A stretch of 64,000 nucleotides of DNA from Serratia sp. AKBS12 (GCF_024793895.1 NZ_JANUSB010000015.1:62001-126000), one strand, 5' to 3'; positions 38,907 to 49,395 are shown, numbered from the stretch's first letter. The notes: generated from the letters alone by a model not told the origin. Program-made: numbers and translations.

Positions 38907-38963
38907 GATCCGCTCCTTTTCGCCGATGAGGTTGCATTATAAAACCTCATTGCGTAATCTGCA

Positions 38964-38986
38964 TTAGGTTTAATTATGAAACCTAA
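38964..38986. promoter_or_regulatory. Probable HxlR operator palindrome
   Basis: Perfect 8-bp arms TTAGGTTT and AAACCTAA around a 7-base centre, lying 15 bp before the MFS start. A further half site AAAACCT lies 23 bp upstream (38941-38947). Symmetry, spacing and location in a divergent regulator/exporter region make it the likely operator. Confidence 0.6.
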
Positions 38987-39000
38987 CTGCCGAGGCCACC

Positions 39001-40221
39001 ATGAGCACCGATTTGCTTGCTGACATCTGTCCTGATGCCCAAACGCACCGTTTACCCACCTCGCTGGTTCTGTTATTGGCGGCTGCCAGCGCATTCAGCG
39101 TGGCGAACGTTTACTACGCACAGCCGTTGCTGGATGCCATTGCCTCAGAGTTCGCCATCAGCGTGGCGACGGTAGGGATGGTGATCACCGCGACGCAGCT
39201 GGGTTGTGCGTTGGCATTAGTCCTGCTGGTACCGCTGGGGGATTTGCTTGATCGCCGACGTTTGCTGGCGGTGCAACAGCTGCTATTGATCGCGGCGCTG
39301 CTGGCGGTGGGCTGTTCGAACAGTAGTGTGCTGTTGCTGACCAGCATGTTGCTGGTGGGATTATTGGGCACCGCCATGACGCAGGGACTGATCGCCTTTG
39401 CCGCTAGCCTGGCTGGGCCGCACGAACGCGGGCGCGTGGTGGGAGCCGCGCAGGGTGGGGTGGTACTGGGGCTGTTACTGGCCCGCACCCTGTCCGGCAC
39501 GTTGGCGGACATGGGCGGTTGGCGCACGGTTTACTTTTTCTCTGCCGGCGTGACGTTATTGCTGTTACCGATTTTGGCGCGTTGGCTACCTCAGCCGCGT
39601 ACCCTGGCTTCAACGCTCCGCTATCCTGCCTTGCTGCGCTCGATGTTGACGCTGCTGCTGCACGATCGTACCTTGCAAATCCGTGGCATGCTGGCGTTGT
39701 TGATGTTCGCCGCGTTCAGCATTTTCTGGAGCGCCGTGGTGCTGCCGCTCAGTCAACCGCCACATAATTTTAGCCATTCACTGATTGGCGCATTTGGTCT
39801 GGTGGGAGCCGTCGGGGCGTTGGCGGCGGTGCGTGCCGGCCATTGGGCCGATCGTGGCCGAGGGCAACTGGCGACCGGGTGGTGCCTGGTACTGCTGGTG
39901 CTTGCCTGGCTGCCGCTTGGCCTGCTGAATAGCGGCATACTGTGGTTGATTGTCGGTATTGTGGTGCTTGATCTGGCCGGACAGGCGATTCACGTGCTCA
40001 ACCAAAGCATGATTTTTCGTAGTGATGCGCAGTCGCACAGCCGGCTGGTGGGCTGTTATATGCTGTTTTATGCCCTGGGTAGTGGCCTGGGGGCGTTTGC
40101 CAGCACACATGTCTTTGCATTGGCCGGTTGGTCTGGGGTCTGTGGATTGGGCGCCGGCGTTAGCGTGCTCGCCCTGTTATTCTGGTGGTTGACGCTAGGA
40201 TTGATGCCAAATAAAGCCTGA
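39001..40221 (+). CDS. MFS transporter (probable drug/metabolite exporter)
   Basis: A 406-residue, 12-helix major facilitator protein. N-terminal NVYYAQPLLDAIASEF and the loop motif A region LGDLLDRRRLLAVQQ point to the NreB/YgaY-like subfamily of proton-driven exporters. Expression is probably controlled by the divergent HxlR protein via the 38964 palindrome. The substrate is unknown. The 3' end is only 9 bp from the convergent acetyltransferase gene. Confidence 0.85.
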   Translation: MSTDLLADICPDAQTHRLPTSLVLLLAAASAFSVANVYYAQPLLDAIASEFAISVATVGMVITATQLGCALALVLLVPLGDLLDRRRLLAVQQLLLIAALLAVGCSNSSVLLLTSMLLVGLLGTAMTQGLIAFAASLAGPHERGRVVGAAQGGVVLGLLLARTLSGTLADMGGWRTVYFFSAGVTLLLLPILARWLPQPRTLASTLRYPALLRSMLTLLLHDRTLQIRGMLALLMFAAFSIFWSAVVLPLSQPPHNFSHSLIGAFGLVGAVGALAAVRAGHWADRGRGQLATGWCLVLLVLAWLPLGLLNSGILWLIVGIVVLDLAGQAIHVLNQSMIFRSDAQSHSRLVGCYMLFYALGSGLGAFASTHVFALAGWSGVCGLGAGVSVLALLFWWLTLGLMPNKA

Positions 40222-40230
40222 ACGGCGCGG

Positions 40231-40656
40231 TTAACCGTTGGGCGAGTGCAGCAGGTAATATTCTTCGTGGCCGTTGCAACCGGTTGCAACGACGTGCCAG
40301 CCGTGTTTGTCATAGAAACGCAGCGCGGCCTGGTTCTTTACCAGACATTTTAGCGAACCGGTGCCGCTGAACGTCTGTTCTGCCTGATGCAACAACGCGC
40401 TGCCGACGCCTTGCGGCGGCAGATGCGGATCGACGTACAGGTTATGAATAAAATTCTCTGCGCGATATATCGAGACAAATCCCAGCAGTTTGCCATCCTG
40501 TTCTGCGACCCAAATATCCTCTCCGAGCGTGGCGCGATCAAAATCTTCCAGACGATAGCCTTGCGTATCGCGCCAGGTAAAGGCGGCCTTGCGTGCGGCC
40601 AGGTAGAGCGTGCGTAGAAAAGGGCGATCGGTTTCCCGATAGGGTCTGATGTGCAT
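40231..40656 (-). CDS. GNAT-family N-acetyltransferase
   Basis: A 141-residue acetyltransferase with the GNAT fold: N-terminal IRPYRETDRPFLRTLYLAARKAAF, the beta-bulge strand FIHNLYVDPHLPPQGVGSALL (acetyl-CoA site, Q/RxxGxG/A variant PQGVGS) and KCLVKNQAALRFYDKHGW. Substrate unknown. GGAGC precedes the start. Confidence 0.88.
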   Translation of the reverse strand: MHIRPYRETDRPFLRTLYLAARKAAFTWRDTQGYRLEDFDRATLGEDIWVAEQDGKLLGFVSIYRAENFIHNLYVDPHLPPQGVGSALLHQAEQTFSGTGSLKCLVKNQAALRFYDKHGWHVVATGCNGHEEYYLLHSPNG

Positions 40657-40796
40657 GGCGGCTCCTGGTAACTTTCAACATCGTCAGGCTAGCCATTTTC
40701 TGATGGGGAAGTCCACCACTATTCGTCGCGTGGGCAAGCTTGCTTCAGCAGGCCAGTTCCCCTAAGCTGGCACGCAGTAAAAGATACAATTTAAAT

Positions 40797-40874
40797 GACT
40801 CGGGGTGCCCTTCTTTGTGAAGGCTGAGAAATACCCGTATTACCTGATCTGGATAATGCCAGCGTAGGGAAGTC
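40797..40874 (+). promoter_or_regulatory. TPP riboswitch (thi box)
   Basis: Conserved thi-box elements in order: ACTCGGGGTGCCC (40798-40810), GGCTGAGAAATACCCGT (40822-40838), ACCTGATCTGGATAATGCC (40842-40860) and AGCGTAGGGAAGT (40861-40873). The aptamer ends about 50 bases before the thiM start, whose GGGAGG ribosome site lies at 40914-40919, consistent with translational repression by thiamine pyrophosphate. Confidence 0.97.
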
Positions 40875-40922
40875 TCGATACCCAGCCGGTATCCGCCTTC
40901 TTGAACGCCGGTTGGGAGGATT

Positions 40923-41714
40923 ATGATCGCTCGACCTGATGTATTACCCGGCGCCCGCGCCGCGGCCAGCTTTAACCTGTTCAAACAGCACTCCCCATTG
41001 ATTCATTGCCTCACCAACGAGGTGGTGCAAGCGCTGACTGCCAACGTATTGCTGGCGTTGGGCGCTTCGCCGGCGATGGTGGTCGAACCGGAGGAAGCCG
41101 CGCAGTTCAGCCGTATTGCCAATGGATTATTGGTCAATATCGGCACCCTGACCGCCGCGCGCGCGCAGTCGATGCTGGCAGCGATCGAGGCAGCCAATCA
41201 GGCCGGTACCCCATGGGTACTGGATCCGGTGGCGGTCGGCGGTTTGCATTATCGTAGCGAATTTGCCCAGCGTCTGCTGGCTCTGCGGCCGGCGGCGATC
41301 CGTGGCAACGCGTCGGAAATTCTGGCGCTTGGCGGCGTGCAGGGCGGCGGGCGCGGTGTCGATAGCACCGCCGATTCGTTAACCGCGCTGCCGGCGGCGC
41401 GTCAACTGGCGCAAACCAGCGGGGCGATAGTTGCGGTGACCGGCCCGGTGGATTATGTCACCAACGGCGAAGCTGACTGGGCAATCCCCGGTGGTGATGT
41501 CCTGATGACGCGGGTGGTCGGCACCGGCTGCTCCCTGTCGGCGGTGGCGGCGGCGTTCTGCGCCCTGCCAGGCGAGCGGCTGGATCACGTTGCTACCGCC
41601 TGTCGGGTAATGTCTCTGTGCGGCGAACGCGCCAGCGCGCAGGCTCAGGGGCCCGGCAGTTTTACCCCGGCATTTCTTGACGCGCTGTATCAACTGAACG
41701 CGGAGGCGCTGTGA
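40923..41714 (+). CDS. thiM: Hydroxyethylthiazole kinase
   Basis: ThiM salvages the thiazole moiety of thiamine by phosphorylating 4-methyl-5-(2-hydroxyethyl)thiazole. The 263-residue ribokinase-fold protein shows [29 protein letters not shown] at the N terminus, [10 protein letters not shown] in the middle and the catalytic [13 protein letters not shown] anion-hole motif. It lies behind a TPP riboswitch and its stop overlaps the thiD start (TGATG). Confidence 0.95.
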   Translation: MIARPDVLPGARAAASFNLFKQHSPLIHCLTNEVVQALTANVLLALGASPAMVVEPEEAAQFSRIANGLLVNIGTLTAARAQSMLAAIEAANQAGTPWVLDPVAVGGLHYRSEFAQRLLALRPAAIRGNASEILALGGVQGGGRGVDSTADSLTALPAARQLAQTSGAIVAVTGPVDYVTNGEADWAIPGGDVLMTRVVGTGCSLSAVAAAFCALPGERLDHVATACRVMSLCGERASAQAQGPGSFTPAFLDALYQLNAEAL

Positions 41715-42514
41715 TGAAACGCATTAATGCCCTCACCATCGCCGGCACCGATCCCAGTGGCGGAGCCGGCATACAGGCCGATCTGAAGACGTTTTCGGCG
41801 CTGGGCGCCTATGGCACCAGCGTGATCACCGCGCTGGTGGCGCAGAATACCCGTGGCGTGCAGTCGGTTTACAACATCGAGCCGGAGTTTGTCGCCGCGC
41901 AGCTGGATTCGGTGCTGAGCGATGTACGTATCGACAGCGCCAAAATTGGCATGCTGGCCAATGCCGATATCGTACGAGCGGTGGCGGAGCGTCTGCGACA
42001 TTATTCATTGCCGTTTGTGGTGCTGGATACGGTGATGCTGGCAAAAAGCGGCGACCCGCTACTGGCTCCGGAAGCGGTCGACTCTCTGCGTCGCGAACTG
42101 TTGCCGCAGGTGTCATTAATCACCCCCAATCTGCCGGAAGCGGCGGCGCTGCTGGGCTTGCCACCGGCGCAGGACGAGCGGCAGATGCGTGAGCAAGGCC
42201 GTGCGCTGCTGGCGATGGGCTGCCAGGCGGTGTTGATGAAAGGGGGTCACCTGAGCGAACGGGAAAGCCCGGACTGGTTATTTACCGCAGAGGGCGAGCT
42301 GCGCTTCACCGCGACGCGGGTAGCCACGCGCCACACGCACGGTACCGGTTGCACGCTGTCGGCGGCGTTGGCGGCATTGCGCCCACGTCATGCAAACTGG
42401 GCGCACACGGTCAGCGCCGCCAAGGATTATCTGCAACGGGCGCTGCAACAGGCGGACAGTCTGGAAGTCGGACAGGGGATTGGCCCGGTGCATCATTTTC
42501 ACGCCTGGTGGTAA
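41714..42514 (+). CDS. thiD: Hydroxymethylpyrimidine / phosphomethylpyrimidine kinase
   Basis: ThiD phosphorylates HMP and HMP-P to HMP-PP for thiamine synthesis. The 266-residue protein opens [31 protein letters not shown], has [15 protein letters not shown] and [11 protein letters not shown], and the catalytic [13 protein letters not shown] motif. The ATG overlaps the thiM stop, so the two are translationally coupled under the same riboswitch. Confidence 0.95.
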   Translation: MKRINALTIAGTDPSGGAGIQADLKTFSALGAYGTSVITALVAQNTRGVQSVYNIEPEFVAAQLDSVLSDVRIDSAKIGMLANADIVRAVAERLRHYSLPFVVLDTVMLAKSGDPLLAPEAVDSLRRELLPQVSLITPNLPEAAALLGLPPAQDERQMREQGRALLAMGCQAVLMKGGHLSERESPDWLFTAEGELRFTATRVATRHTHGTGCTLSAALAALRPRHANWAHTVSAAKDYLQRALQQADSLEVGQGIGPVHHFHAWW

Positions 42515-42586
42515 CTCAACTTTTTCCGTCGATTGTGGTCTGACGTGATGCAGACTACGCTTTGGATTTAACCAGGGAGAATGACC

Positions 42587-43045
42587 ATGACAGGAAAATA
42601 TCAGCTTCGCTGCGCGCTGTTTGCAGCGTTGATCGGCATCAGCGCCGGCAGCGTTGCCCAGCAGATAGTCACCACGTCGGATCTGATCCAGCAGCCGGGT
42701 TACCAGGCCAGCTGGCAGAAAATAGTAAAGGGGCAGGCCGGGCTGCCGGACTGGGCGCGCAAGGGCGTCGGGACCTCAACGCCGGCGGAAACTCTCCGTT
42801 GGCAAGGCCAGACCTATGAGCTCGGCACTCTGTGTAAACCGCATGACTGCGCCAACAACTTTTTGATTGTGGCATTCAAGGCGGATAAATCGCAGGCATG
42901 GGGCGTGCGGGTGTCAGTGGCGGATACGCCAGACGCGGTGGACCATCCAAAGCAATACGCCAAATATCAATGGCTGGGCAAACCGGACAGCGGTATGCAG
43001 GCACTGCTGCGTAAACAGTTCGAAAGCAACCCTGACTGGAAGTAA
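42587..43045 (+). CDS. ivy: Inhibitor of vertebrate C-type lysozyme (Ivy)
   Basis: A 152-residue periplasmic precursor. The signal peptide (about 1-24) ends SVAQ. The mature protein carries the disulfide-closed CKPHDC loop (Cys83-Cys88) that inserts into the lysozyme active site in the Ivy family, followed by NNFLIVAFKADKSQAWGVRV. It protects the cell wall from host lysozyme and possibly from its own lytic transglycosylases. ATG 42587 is chosen over 42581 because AGGGAG is 7 bases upstream. Confidence 0.92.
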   Translation: MTGKYQLRCALFAALIGISAGSVAQQIVTTSDLIQQPGYQASWQKIVKGQAGLPDWARKGVGTSTPAETLRWQGQTYELGTLCKPHDCANNFLIVAFKADKSQAWGVRVSVADTPDAVDHPKQYAKYQWLGKPDSGMQALLRKQFESNPDWK

Positions 43046-43107
43046 AGCACAAACTATCATGGTGGGGCGCGGCGTGCGCCCCCAGGGTAGTCGCGACCAT
43101 CGGCAGA

Positions 43108-44079
43108 TTAGCCGATGCCGGCCTGATGCAGATCGTGCAGGTTGATCGCCCCGACCAATATGCCATCAATATCCACCACCGGCGCGGCGCTGATATGCTG
43201 CTCATGCAGCGCTTCCAACGCTTCGCCTGCGCGCCACTGTTCCGGCAAACGGTAGCCGGGGCGGGTGATCGCCGGGCTTAATGCATCGTTCAGGCTATTG
43301 CCTTTCACCAACCAGCGGCGCAGGTCGCCGTCGGTAAATACCCCCACCACTTTTTGCTGTGCATCACACACCGCGACCAGTCCTAAACCGGTGCGACTCA
43401 GTTCCAGCATTGCCTCCATCACGTTAGCGCTCTCTTTCACGCTTGGCAGACGCTCGCCGGTACGCATCAGATGATGAACCCGATTCAGTAAGCGTGCGCC
43501 GAGGCTGCCGCCCGGGTGCGAGCGGGCAAAATCTTCGGCGTTGAAACCACGCTGGCGCATCAACGCCATCGCCAGCGCATCGCCGATCATCAGGGTATTG
43601 ACCGCACTGGAGGTCGGCGCCAGCCCCATCGGGCAGGCTTCACGTTCAATGCTGATATCCAGCATGCAGGCGGCGGCCGTCGCCAATGGCGACTCCTTGC
43701 CACCGGTAATGGCTATCAGCGGAATGTGGTTTTCCGCCAGCAGCGGCAGGATCAGATCCAGCTCTTTGGCGCGGCCAGAATAGGAAATGAAGATCACCAC
43801 ATCGTCTTTGCCGATCATGCCGAGATCGCCATGCAGCGCTTCTGCCGGATGCACAAAAAACGCCGGCGTTCCGGTACTGGCCAGCGTCGCGGCAATTTTC
43901 TTGCCGATGTGGCCGGATTTGCCGATGCCGGAGACCACCGCCTTGCCCCGGCAATTGAGCAGCAGCTCGCAGGCGCAGACCATATTGTCGTCCAGCCGTG
44001 CCAGCAGGCGTGTGGCTTCAGCCAGTTCGATTTCCAACGTTTCACGGGCAAAGTTAAGCAGGGCCGTGGCGTTACTCAT
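43108..44079 (-). CDS. gutQ: Arabinose-5-phosphate isomerase GutQ
   Basis: A 323-residue sugar-phosphate isomerase interconverting D-ribulose 5-phosphate and D-arabinose 5-phosphate (a KdsD paralogue). The N-terminal SIS domain holds [41 protein letters not shown] and SYSGRAKEL; the C-terminal part holds two CBS domains (from about residue 205). It is the last gene of the sorbitol operon and overlaps srlR by 8 bp, as in E. coli. Confidence 0.94.
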   Translation of the reverse strand: MSNATALLNFARETLEIELAEATRLLARLDDNMVCACELLLNCRGKAVVSGIGKSGHIGKKIAATLASTGTPAFFVHPAEALHGDLGMIGKDDVVIFISYSGRAKELDLILPLLAENHIPLIAITGGKESPLATAAACMLDISIEREACPMGLAPTSSAVNTLMIGDALAMALMRQRGFNAEDFARSHPGGSLGARLLNRVHHLMRTGERLPSVKESANVMEAMLELSRTGLGLVAVCDAQQKVVGVFTDGDLRRWLVKGNSLNDALSPAITRPGYRLPEQWRAGEALEALHEQHISAAPVVDIDGILVGAINLHDLHQAGIG

Positions 44080-44845
44080 CGGTGTCTCCTACCAGAATGA
44101 TATTGATGCCTTTATCTTGCAGCGCGGCGAGATAATGTGGATTGATGTCTTTATCGGTGATCAGCGTATCGACGGCAGCCAGTTCGCACACCACGTTGGG
44201 ACTTTTACGGCCGAATTTGCTGGAGTCAACCAGTAAAACGATGCGCCCGGCGGCTTCGCACATGGCCTTGCTGACGTTGTGCACCTCGTTAAAGGTGGTG
44301 ACGCCGGCGTTGAGATCGACGCCGTCCGCACCGATAAACAGGGTATCGAAGCTGAACTGCTGGAAGGCCGACTCTGCCAGGCTACCGTGAAACGAGGCGG
44401 ATTTTTTGCGGTAGGTGCCGCCGGGCATCAGAATGGTTTGATCGTTATCCAGTTCAACCAGCGCGTTAACGATATGCAGGCTATTGGTCATCACCGTGAT
44501 GTTATTGAACTGCGCCAGGTGTGGCACCATCTGTAATACGGTGCTGCCGGCGTCGAAAATCAGCGAATCGCCGTCGTTGATCAGCGCGACGGCGGCATAG
44601 GCGATCTGGCGTTTTTTCTCGGTGTTGATATGGGTTTTGCGATCGATCGGCTGGTCACCGTCATCGCGACTCAACACCACGCCGCCGTAAGTGCGGATCA
44701 CTTCGCCTTCTTCTTCCAGCAGGGTCAGATCCTTGCGGATGGTGGTGCCGGTGGTTGAAAAGTGTTCCGCCAGGGCATCCACTGCCGTTTTGCCATGCCG
44801 TTGCAGATATTCAAGAATAGCGGCTTGCCGCTGTTTTGGTTTCAT
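44072..44845 (-). CDS. srlR: Sorbitol operon repressor SrlR (DeoR family)
   Basis: A 257-residue DeoR-type regulator: N-terminal HTH ([28 protein letters not shown]) and a sugar-phosphate sensing domain with [13 protein letters not shown] and [12 protein letters not shown]. Start chosen at ATG 44845, where the HTH begins; the in-frame start at 44860 would add five residues. It represses the srl operon in the absence of sorbitol 6-phosphate, opposing the activator encoded by the upstream gene. Confidence 0.93.
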   Translation of the reverse strand: MKPKQRQAAILEYLQRHGKTAVDALAEHFSTTGTTIRKDLTLLEEEGEVIRTYGGVVLSRDDGDQPIDRKTHINTEKKRQIAYAAVALINDGDSLIFDAGSTVLQMVPHLAQFNNITVMTNSLHIVNALVELDNDQTILMPGGTYRKKSASFHGSLAESAFQQFSFDTLFIGADGVDLNAGVTTFNEVHNVSKAMCEAAGRIVLLVDSSKFGRKSPNVVCELAAVDTLITDKDINPHYLAALQDKGINIILVGDTDE

Positions 44846-44926
44846 AGCGATTCCCGTCACAAGCGATGAGCATCCTTTCCAATGAATAATTCAATATGAA
44901 AGGTAATGCCTTTTAATCTGAAAATA

Positions 44927-45283
44927 TCATGATTTCGCCTTAATCGCTAACGATAGTGCAGTTTGGCATGCCCGATCCTCGGGGAAGATCACATCCGGCA
45001 GCAAATCGCGCCGATGCAAACCATGCAGGTGAACCAGAGGTTTTGGCTGGGCGAAAACGGTCAGCCCACGCATCATCATGCTGCCGCATACCCGTTGCCG
45101 GGCGTCGAACGCCAGCGCCAGCACCACGCGCGGCTTGAAGCGTCCGCCGGAGCGACCAACGCCGACCGCCCCCAGTTGGCACAATCGGTCAAAGGCATGA
45201 TTGAAGCGCTGGATCTGCCACCAGCCGAGGGCTATCTGCCCCAGCCAGGCGATGGCGGCCAGGATAATCAGAGAAGCGGTCAT
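44927..45283 (-). CDS. srlM: Glucitol operon activator protein GutM (SrlM)
   Basis: A 118-residue protein with an N-terminal hydrophobic helix (LIILAAIAWLGQIALGWW) followed by the conserved QIQRFNHAFDRLCQLGAVGVGRSGGRFKPRVVLALAFD block of the GutM family. In E. coli GutM activates transcription of the srl operon. Its position between srlD and srlR and its length match. Confidence 0.92.
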   Translation of the reverse strand: MTASLIILAAIAWLGQIALGWWQIQRFNHAFDRLCQLGAVGVGRSGGRFKPRVVLALAFDARQRVCGSMMMRGLTVFAQPKPLVHLHGLHRRDLLPDVIFPEDRACQTALSLAIKAKS

Positions 45284-45343
45284 TATGTTATCTCGCAGGT
45301 TAATGCGGCACGGCGCAGCAGAGGAGCGCGCCGTGCCGGCGGG

Positions 45344-46123
45344 TTAGAACATCACCTGACCACCGGTGATGTTGATTGATTGACCGGTACAGTACGAGGC
45401 CTTGTCGCTGGCATAAAACAGCAGGGTGTTCAGGACGTCCTGATATTCGCAGCCGCGCTTGAGCGGCACTTTATCGATATAGTACTGTTCCACTTCGTCG
45501 GCCCTGATGCCCAGCTTTTCGGCATATTGCGGCAGCAGCGACTGGAACATCGGCGACTTCAGCAGATTGCCCAGCATCAGCGAATGGACGGTAATGCCGT
45601 ACTCTGCCAGATCGAGCGCCAGCGACTGCGTCAACCCTACGCCGCCGAACTTGGCGGCGCTGTAACCGGAATTATGCTTGCTGCCAACCTTGCCGGATTT
45701 GGAGTTGATTTGGATGATGCGGCCGGCTACGCCGTCACGGATCATCAAACGCGAAAACTCTCTGGCGCAGAGGAAATAGCCCACCAGATTGACCTGCAAC
45801 GATTGGTCAAAATCCCCCAGCAGAAAGTCGGTGATCGGCGCCGCCTTGGCGATACCGGCGCTGTATACCAGCAGATTGATGCTGCCAAATGCCGTATCCA
45901 CCGCGTTGGCCAAGGCGATCACGCTGTCCTCTCGGGTGGCGTCGACCTGCAGGCCGATCGCGCGCCCGGCGCCGTGCAGGCGGTTGATCTCCTGCGCCAC
46001 CCGCTGCGCATTGTCGAGGTTCAGGTCGGCTACCGCGACGCGATAGCCTTCTGTCGCCAGCCCCTGGCTTAAAAATGCCCCCAACGTTTGGCCTCCGCCA
46101 ATCACTACGGCTACTTCAGACAT
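45344..46123 (-). CDS. srlD: Sorbitol-6-phosphate 2-dehydrogenase
   Basis: A 259-residue short-chain dehydrogenase that oxidises sorbitol 6-phosphate to fructose 6-phosphate with NAD+. It has the Rossmann glycine motif VIGGGQTLGAFLSQGLA, an Asp cofactor-specificity residue (VADLNLDNA) and the catalytic Tyr-x-x-x-Lys in GYSAAKFGGVG with Ser upstream (QINSKSG). Ends ITGGQVMF as in E. coli SrlD. It follows srlB by 10 bp. Confidence 0.95.
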   Translation of the reverse strand: MSEVAVVIGGGQTLGAFLSQGLATEGYRVAVADLNLDNAQRVAQEINRLHGAGRAIGLQVDATREDSVIALANAVDTAFGSINLLVYSAGIAKAAPITDFLLGDFDQSLQVNLVGYFLCAREFSRLMIRDGVAGRIIQINSKSGKVGSKHNSGYSAAKFGGVGLTQSLALDLAEYGITVHSLMLGNLLKSPMFQSLLPQYAEKLGIRADEVEQYYIDKVPLKRGCEYQDVLNTLLFYASDKASYCTGQSINITGGQVMF

Positions 46124-46133
46124 GGTCTACTCC

Positions 46134-46496
46134 TTATGCGATAAATTTCAGCGTACTGCCCAACGGGATATCTTCCGGCACCGGGCCGGAAACGTGAATT
46201 GAACCGGGAAACTCTGCCAGCGCCTCGCCGTCGAAGCGCACGGTGACGTGGCCTAACTCACGCAGATTTTGCGTAGCGACGCTGCCGACCGCGGTGATTG
46301 GATAGCGTCGTTCAGCCAATTCCATCATGCCGCCTGCCCGCAGCTCGCCGGCGGTATCGCCGTGCCGATGGATAAAGCAAAATGCTTCGATGTCGGCCGG
46401 CGCCCCTTCGCGAAAGGTGATCAGCATGTCATCCTGCAATGCATCACGTGCGCAGTCGCCGATACGGGTAATGGTGGTTTGAAAAATAATCTGCAT
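46134..46496 (-). CDS. srlB: Glucitol/sorbitol PTS enzyme IIA
   Basis: A 120-residue cytosolic PTS IIA-Gut protein that passes phosphate from HPr to the sorbitol permease. The segment AFCFIHRHGDTAGELRAGGMM contains the candidate phosphorylated His, and the C terminus (VSGPVPEDIPLGSTLKFIA) fits the family. It sits between srlE and srlD. Confidence 0.94.
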   Translation of the reverse strand: MQIIFQTTITRIGDCARDALQDDMLITFREGAPADIEAFCFIHRHGDTAGELRAGGMMELAERRYPITAVGSVATQNLRELGHVTVRFDGEALAEFPGSIHVSGPVPEDIPLGSTLKFIA

Positions 46497-46533
46497 TACT
46501 AGCCCCTGGAATCTTCATGCCCTACGGCATGGG

Positions 46534-47523
46534 TTACTGATAAATAAAGGCGGAAGCCGCCCAGGCGATTAACACCGTCGGCGCTCCGGTCAGGAAGCGG
46601 CCGACCAGCACCGATGGCACGCCGACGCGTACCGTGTCCTGTTTGGCTTCCGCCAGCGACAGCCCGACCGGAATAAAATCGCACGCGGCCTGAGCGTTAA
46701 TGGCAAACAGCGCCGGTAGTGCCAGCTGCGGGGGAATATGGCCCAGACCTATCTGTACGCCGACCAGTACGCCGATCACCTGAGCGATCACCGCGCCAGG
46801 GCCAAGAAACGGTGACAGCAGTGGGAACGAGCAGATCAACGCCAGCGTTACCAGGCCGAACGGGCTGTTGGCTAACGGTGTCAGGCCGTGCGCAATGAAG
46901 TCACCGAGCCCGGAGGCCATGATGATGCCGATCAGCGCCGACACGAACGCCATAAACGGCAGAATGGTTTTTAATACCGTGTCTATGGTGTCGCGCCCGG
47001 CCTGAAAGAACACTGCCACCACCGACCCCATGCCCATACCGACCTTTGCCAGCAGGCCGTCGCTTTGTTCGGTAATTTTCTTGCTGGTGTCGTAATCGCG
47101 GGGTTGCGTTGCCGCAGAGGGCGGAGGCGCTGACGGCTGCGCAAGCGCAGCGGTGTCATCGAGCAGCGTGATATTGTTTTCGCGCACCCCGGAAACATAA
47201 ATATCCTCGAGGATAAACTGCGCCAGCGGGCCGGATTGACCGGTGGCATGAATATTCACCGTCGGAATTCGTCGTTTTGGGTATAAGCCGCAGCGCAACG
47301 TACCGCCGCAGTCAATCACCGCCACGGCGATCTCGTCTGCTGGCGGTTCGCCGTCCTTGAAACCGTCTACCGCCTGCCAGCCGGTCAGTTGGCTGATGCG
47401 ATCGACGATCGCCGGCCGGGTACCGGCGGTGATGTAAACGATTTTCTTGCCGGCGACTACCGGCAGTTTCAGTGGGCCGCCCCAGCCGCTGGCGCCTTTT
47501 TCAATACAAAGATAAGCACTCAT
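46534..47523 (-). CDS. srlE: Glucitol/sorbitol PTS enzyme IIBC
   Basis: A 329-residue protein with a cytosolic IIB part that contains the phosphocysteine segment [20 protein letters not shown], then a membrane-embedded IIC part (from about residue 150) with [25 protein letters not shown] and [26 protein letters not shown]. Start ATG 47523 gives the family N terminus [21 protein letters not shown] 47535 in the same frame is less likely. An Ala/Pro/Ser-rich linker near residue 120 is a little longer than in E. coli. Confidence 0.95.
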   Translation of the reverse strand: MSAYLCIEKGASGWGGPLKLPVVAGKKIVYITAGTRPAIVDRISQLTGWQAVDGFKDGEPPADEIAVAVIDCGGTLRCGLYPKRRIPTVNIHATGQSGPLAQFILEDIYVSGVRENNITLLDDTAALAQPSAPPPSAATQPRDYDTSKKITEQSDGLLAKVGMGMGSVVAVFFQAGRDTIDTVLKTILPFMAFVSALIGIIMASGLGDFIAHGLTPLANSPFGLVTLALICSFPLLSPFLGPGAVIAQVIGVLVGVQIGLGHIPPQLALPALFAINAQAACDFIPVGLSLAEAKQDTVRVGVPSVLVGRFLTGAPTVLIAWAASAFIYQ

Positions 47524-47538
47524 GGTGAACTCCACGGA

Positions 47539-48087
47539 TTAAAGTTGGACCTGACGATCCAGACGGATCCCCATTTTTCGTTCGAACAGGCTGGTAGTCA
47601 GATCGGTTAGCCAGCCGCGGAAGAAGTTGGTAAACAAACCCACCAGGAAGTAGCTCACTGCCAATGGTCCCAATGGCAGCCCCAGCGTGGTCAGGCCGCT
47701 GGCGATGCCGAGATAGACGAACAGTTCGCCTGGATTGATATGCGGGAACAGACCATTCATCGAATGGCAACTGTAGGACGCGGCGGCGTAATAGCTTGGC
47801 TTGTATTTTTCTGGCATAAAACGGCCGAGGCTCAGCGTCATCGGATTGCAGAAGACGAAGGTGCCAATCAGCGGCAGTAGCAGATAGCGTGCCAGCGGGT
47901 TACCGGCGCAGCGTTGTGCCAGCCGTTCTATGCGTTGTTGACCAACAAACTTAATCAGCGCATTCATGATAACCAGCAGGCTGATAAGTAAAGGCAAAAT
48001 CCCGGTGACCATGCCGACGAACACTTCGCCGCCTTTCTGAAACAGGCCGATAAACCATTCGGCTCCATGGGTAATCAACGTAATCAT
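47539..48087 (-). CDS. srlA: Glucitol/sorbitol PTS enzyme IIC2
   Basis: A 182-residue inner-membrane subunit of the sorbitol permease, first gene of the operon. [65 protein letters not shown] and [15 protein letters not shown] follow E. coli SrlA closely. ATG 48087 is preceded by AGGAGAA; the frame is open 57 bp upstream but that extension is not conserved. Substrate uptake phosphorylates sorbitol to sorbitol 6-phosphate, used by srlD. Confidence 0.95.
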   Translation of the reverse strand: MITLITHGAEWFIGLFQKGGEVFVGMVTGILPLLISLLVIMNALIKFVGQQRIERLAQRCAGNPLARYLLLPLIGTFVFCNPMTLSLGRFMPEKYKPSYYAAASYSCHSMNGLFPHINPGELFVYLGIASGLTTLGLPLGPLAVSYFLVGLFTNFFRGWLTDLTTSLFERKMGIRLDRQVQL

Positions 48088-48295
48088 TATTTTTCTCCTG
48101 TTTGGGAAGTTATGGCCTGGAGCTGTCGGCAGCTCGTTTGCCATTGCCTTACGTTAATCACTTTAATCGTCTTTTTGTTTTAAATGGATCACAATTTGAA
48201 AGATAAATATTTTATTTTAAAAGTTATGTCGAAAGAAAAGAAGTTAATGAGCGGAAGTTGCGGGCGTAACCGGGGTGGGGCCGCTAAGCGGGTAC

Positions 48296-48320
48296 AAAAA
48301 AGCCCGGCCGAAGCCGGGCT
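48296..48320 (-). terminator. Rho-independent terminator after fbaB
   Basis: On the minus strand AGCCCGGC-TTCG-GCCGGGCT is followed by six T residues, 25 bases after the fbaB stop codon. It isolates fbaB from the srl operon downstream. Confidence 0.92.
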
Positions 48321-48345
48321 GAAACTGCGTTGCAAGCATGGCGCG

Positions 48346-49395
48346 TTAGGCGATGGTGACTTTCTGATCGAGGTAAGTGTCCTGTACGGCATTGATTAAT
48401 GCCACGCCGTCTTTCATGGATTTTTTGAATGCCTTACGACCAAGTATCAGTCCCATACCGCCGGCGCGTTTGTTGATTACTGCCGTGCGCACCGATTCTT
48501 GCAGGTCGTTCTCGCCGGCGGCGCCGCCGGAGTTGATCAGGCCTGCGCGTCCCATATAGCAGTTTGCCAACTGGTATCGCACCAGATCGATGGGATGGTC
48601 GGTGGTCAGACGGTCATAAACGCCGTCATCGGTGTAGCCGAATTTCACCGCCCGATAACCGCCGTTGTTTTCTGCCATTTTCTGCTTGACGATATCTGCG
48701 CCAATGGTGGCGGCAATGTGGTTGGCCTGGCCGGTCAGATCGGCGCTGGAGTGGTAATCCACGCCATCCTTTTTAAATGAGGCGTTGCGCAGATAAGCCC
48801 ACAGCACGGTGACCATGCCCAGTTCATGCGCCCGTTCAAAGGCAATGGAAATCTCTTCGATCTGGCGGCGGGATTGCTCGGAGCCGAAATAAATCGTGGC
48901 GCCAACCGCCACCGCACCCATGTTAAAGGCCTGCTCTACGCTGGCGTACAGCGTTTGGTCGTACTGCGTTGGATAGCTCAGGGTTTCGTTGTGATTGAGT
49001 TTGACCAGGAACGGTATCTTGTGGGCATAGCGGCGCGAAACCGCTGCCAGCACGCCATAGGTGGAAGCGACGCAGTTGCAGCCGGCCTCGATTGCCAGCT
49101 CAACGATATTCTTTGGATCAAAATAGAGTGGGTTGGCAGCAAACGATGCGCCGGCCGAGTGTTCAATCCCCTGATCGACCGGCAGTATCGACAGGTAGCC
49201 GGTACCGGCCAGACGTCCATGGTTGAACAGCGTTTGCATGGAACGTAATACGCTATTGGGGCGATTGTTATCGATCATCACCCGATCGACAAAATCGGCT
49301 CCGGGCAGATAGAGATTGTCAGCAGGGATGGTGGTACAGCGGTGTTGCAACAGGTCTTCCGCTTCCTTACCTAACAACTGTGCAATATCAGTCAT
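48346..49395 (-). CDS. fbaB: Class I fructose-bisphosphate aldolase
   Basis: A 349-residue class I (Schiff-base) aldolase of the DhnA/FbaB type that cleaves fructose 1,6-bisphosphate; used mostly in gluconeogenesis. It contains [49 protein letters not shown] and [17 protein letters not shown] (candidate Schiff-base Lys in VKFG region), ending [17 protein letters not shown] as in E. coli. It is single, with a terminator at 48296. Confidence 0.94.
   Translation of the reverse strand: MTDIAQLLGKEAEDLLQHRCTTIPADNLYLPGADFVDRVMIDNNRPNSVLRSMQTLFNHGRLAGTGYLSILPVDQGIEHSAGASFAANPLYFDPKNIVELAIEAGCNCVASTYGVLAAVSRRYAHKIPFLVKLNHNETLSYPTQYDQTLYASVEQAFNMGAVAVGATIYFGSEQSRRQIEEISIAFERAHELGMVTVLWAYLRNASFKKDGVDYHSSADLTGQANHIAATIGADIVKQKMAENNGGYRAVKFGYTDDGVYDRLTTDHPIDLVRYQLANCYMGRAGLINSGGAAGENDLQESVRTAVINKRAGGMGLILGRKAFKKSMKDGVALINAVQDTYLDQKVTIA

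Noticed and set aside
48176-48200. CRP-like site TGTGATCCATTT upstream of srlA
   Set aside because: Only one half site fits; the other arm is A-rich without TCACA. A CRP site is expected from E. coli, but this one is too weak to annotate.
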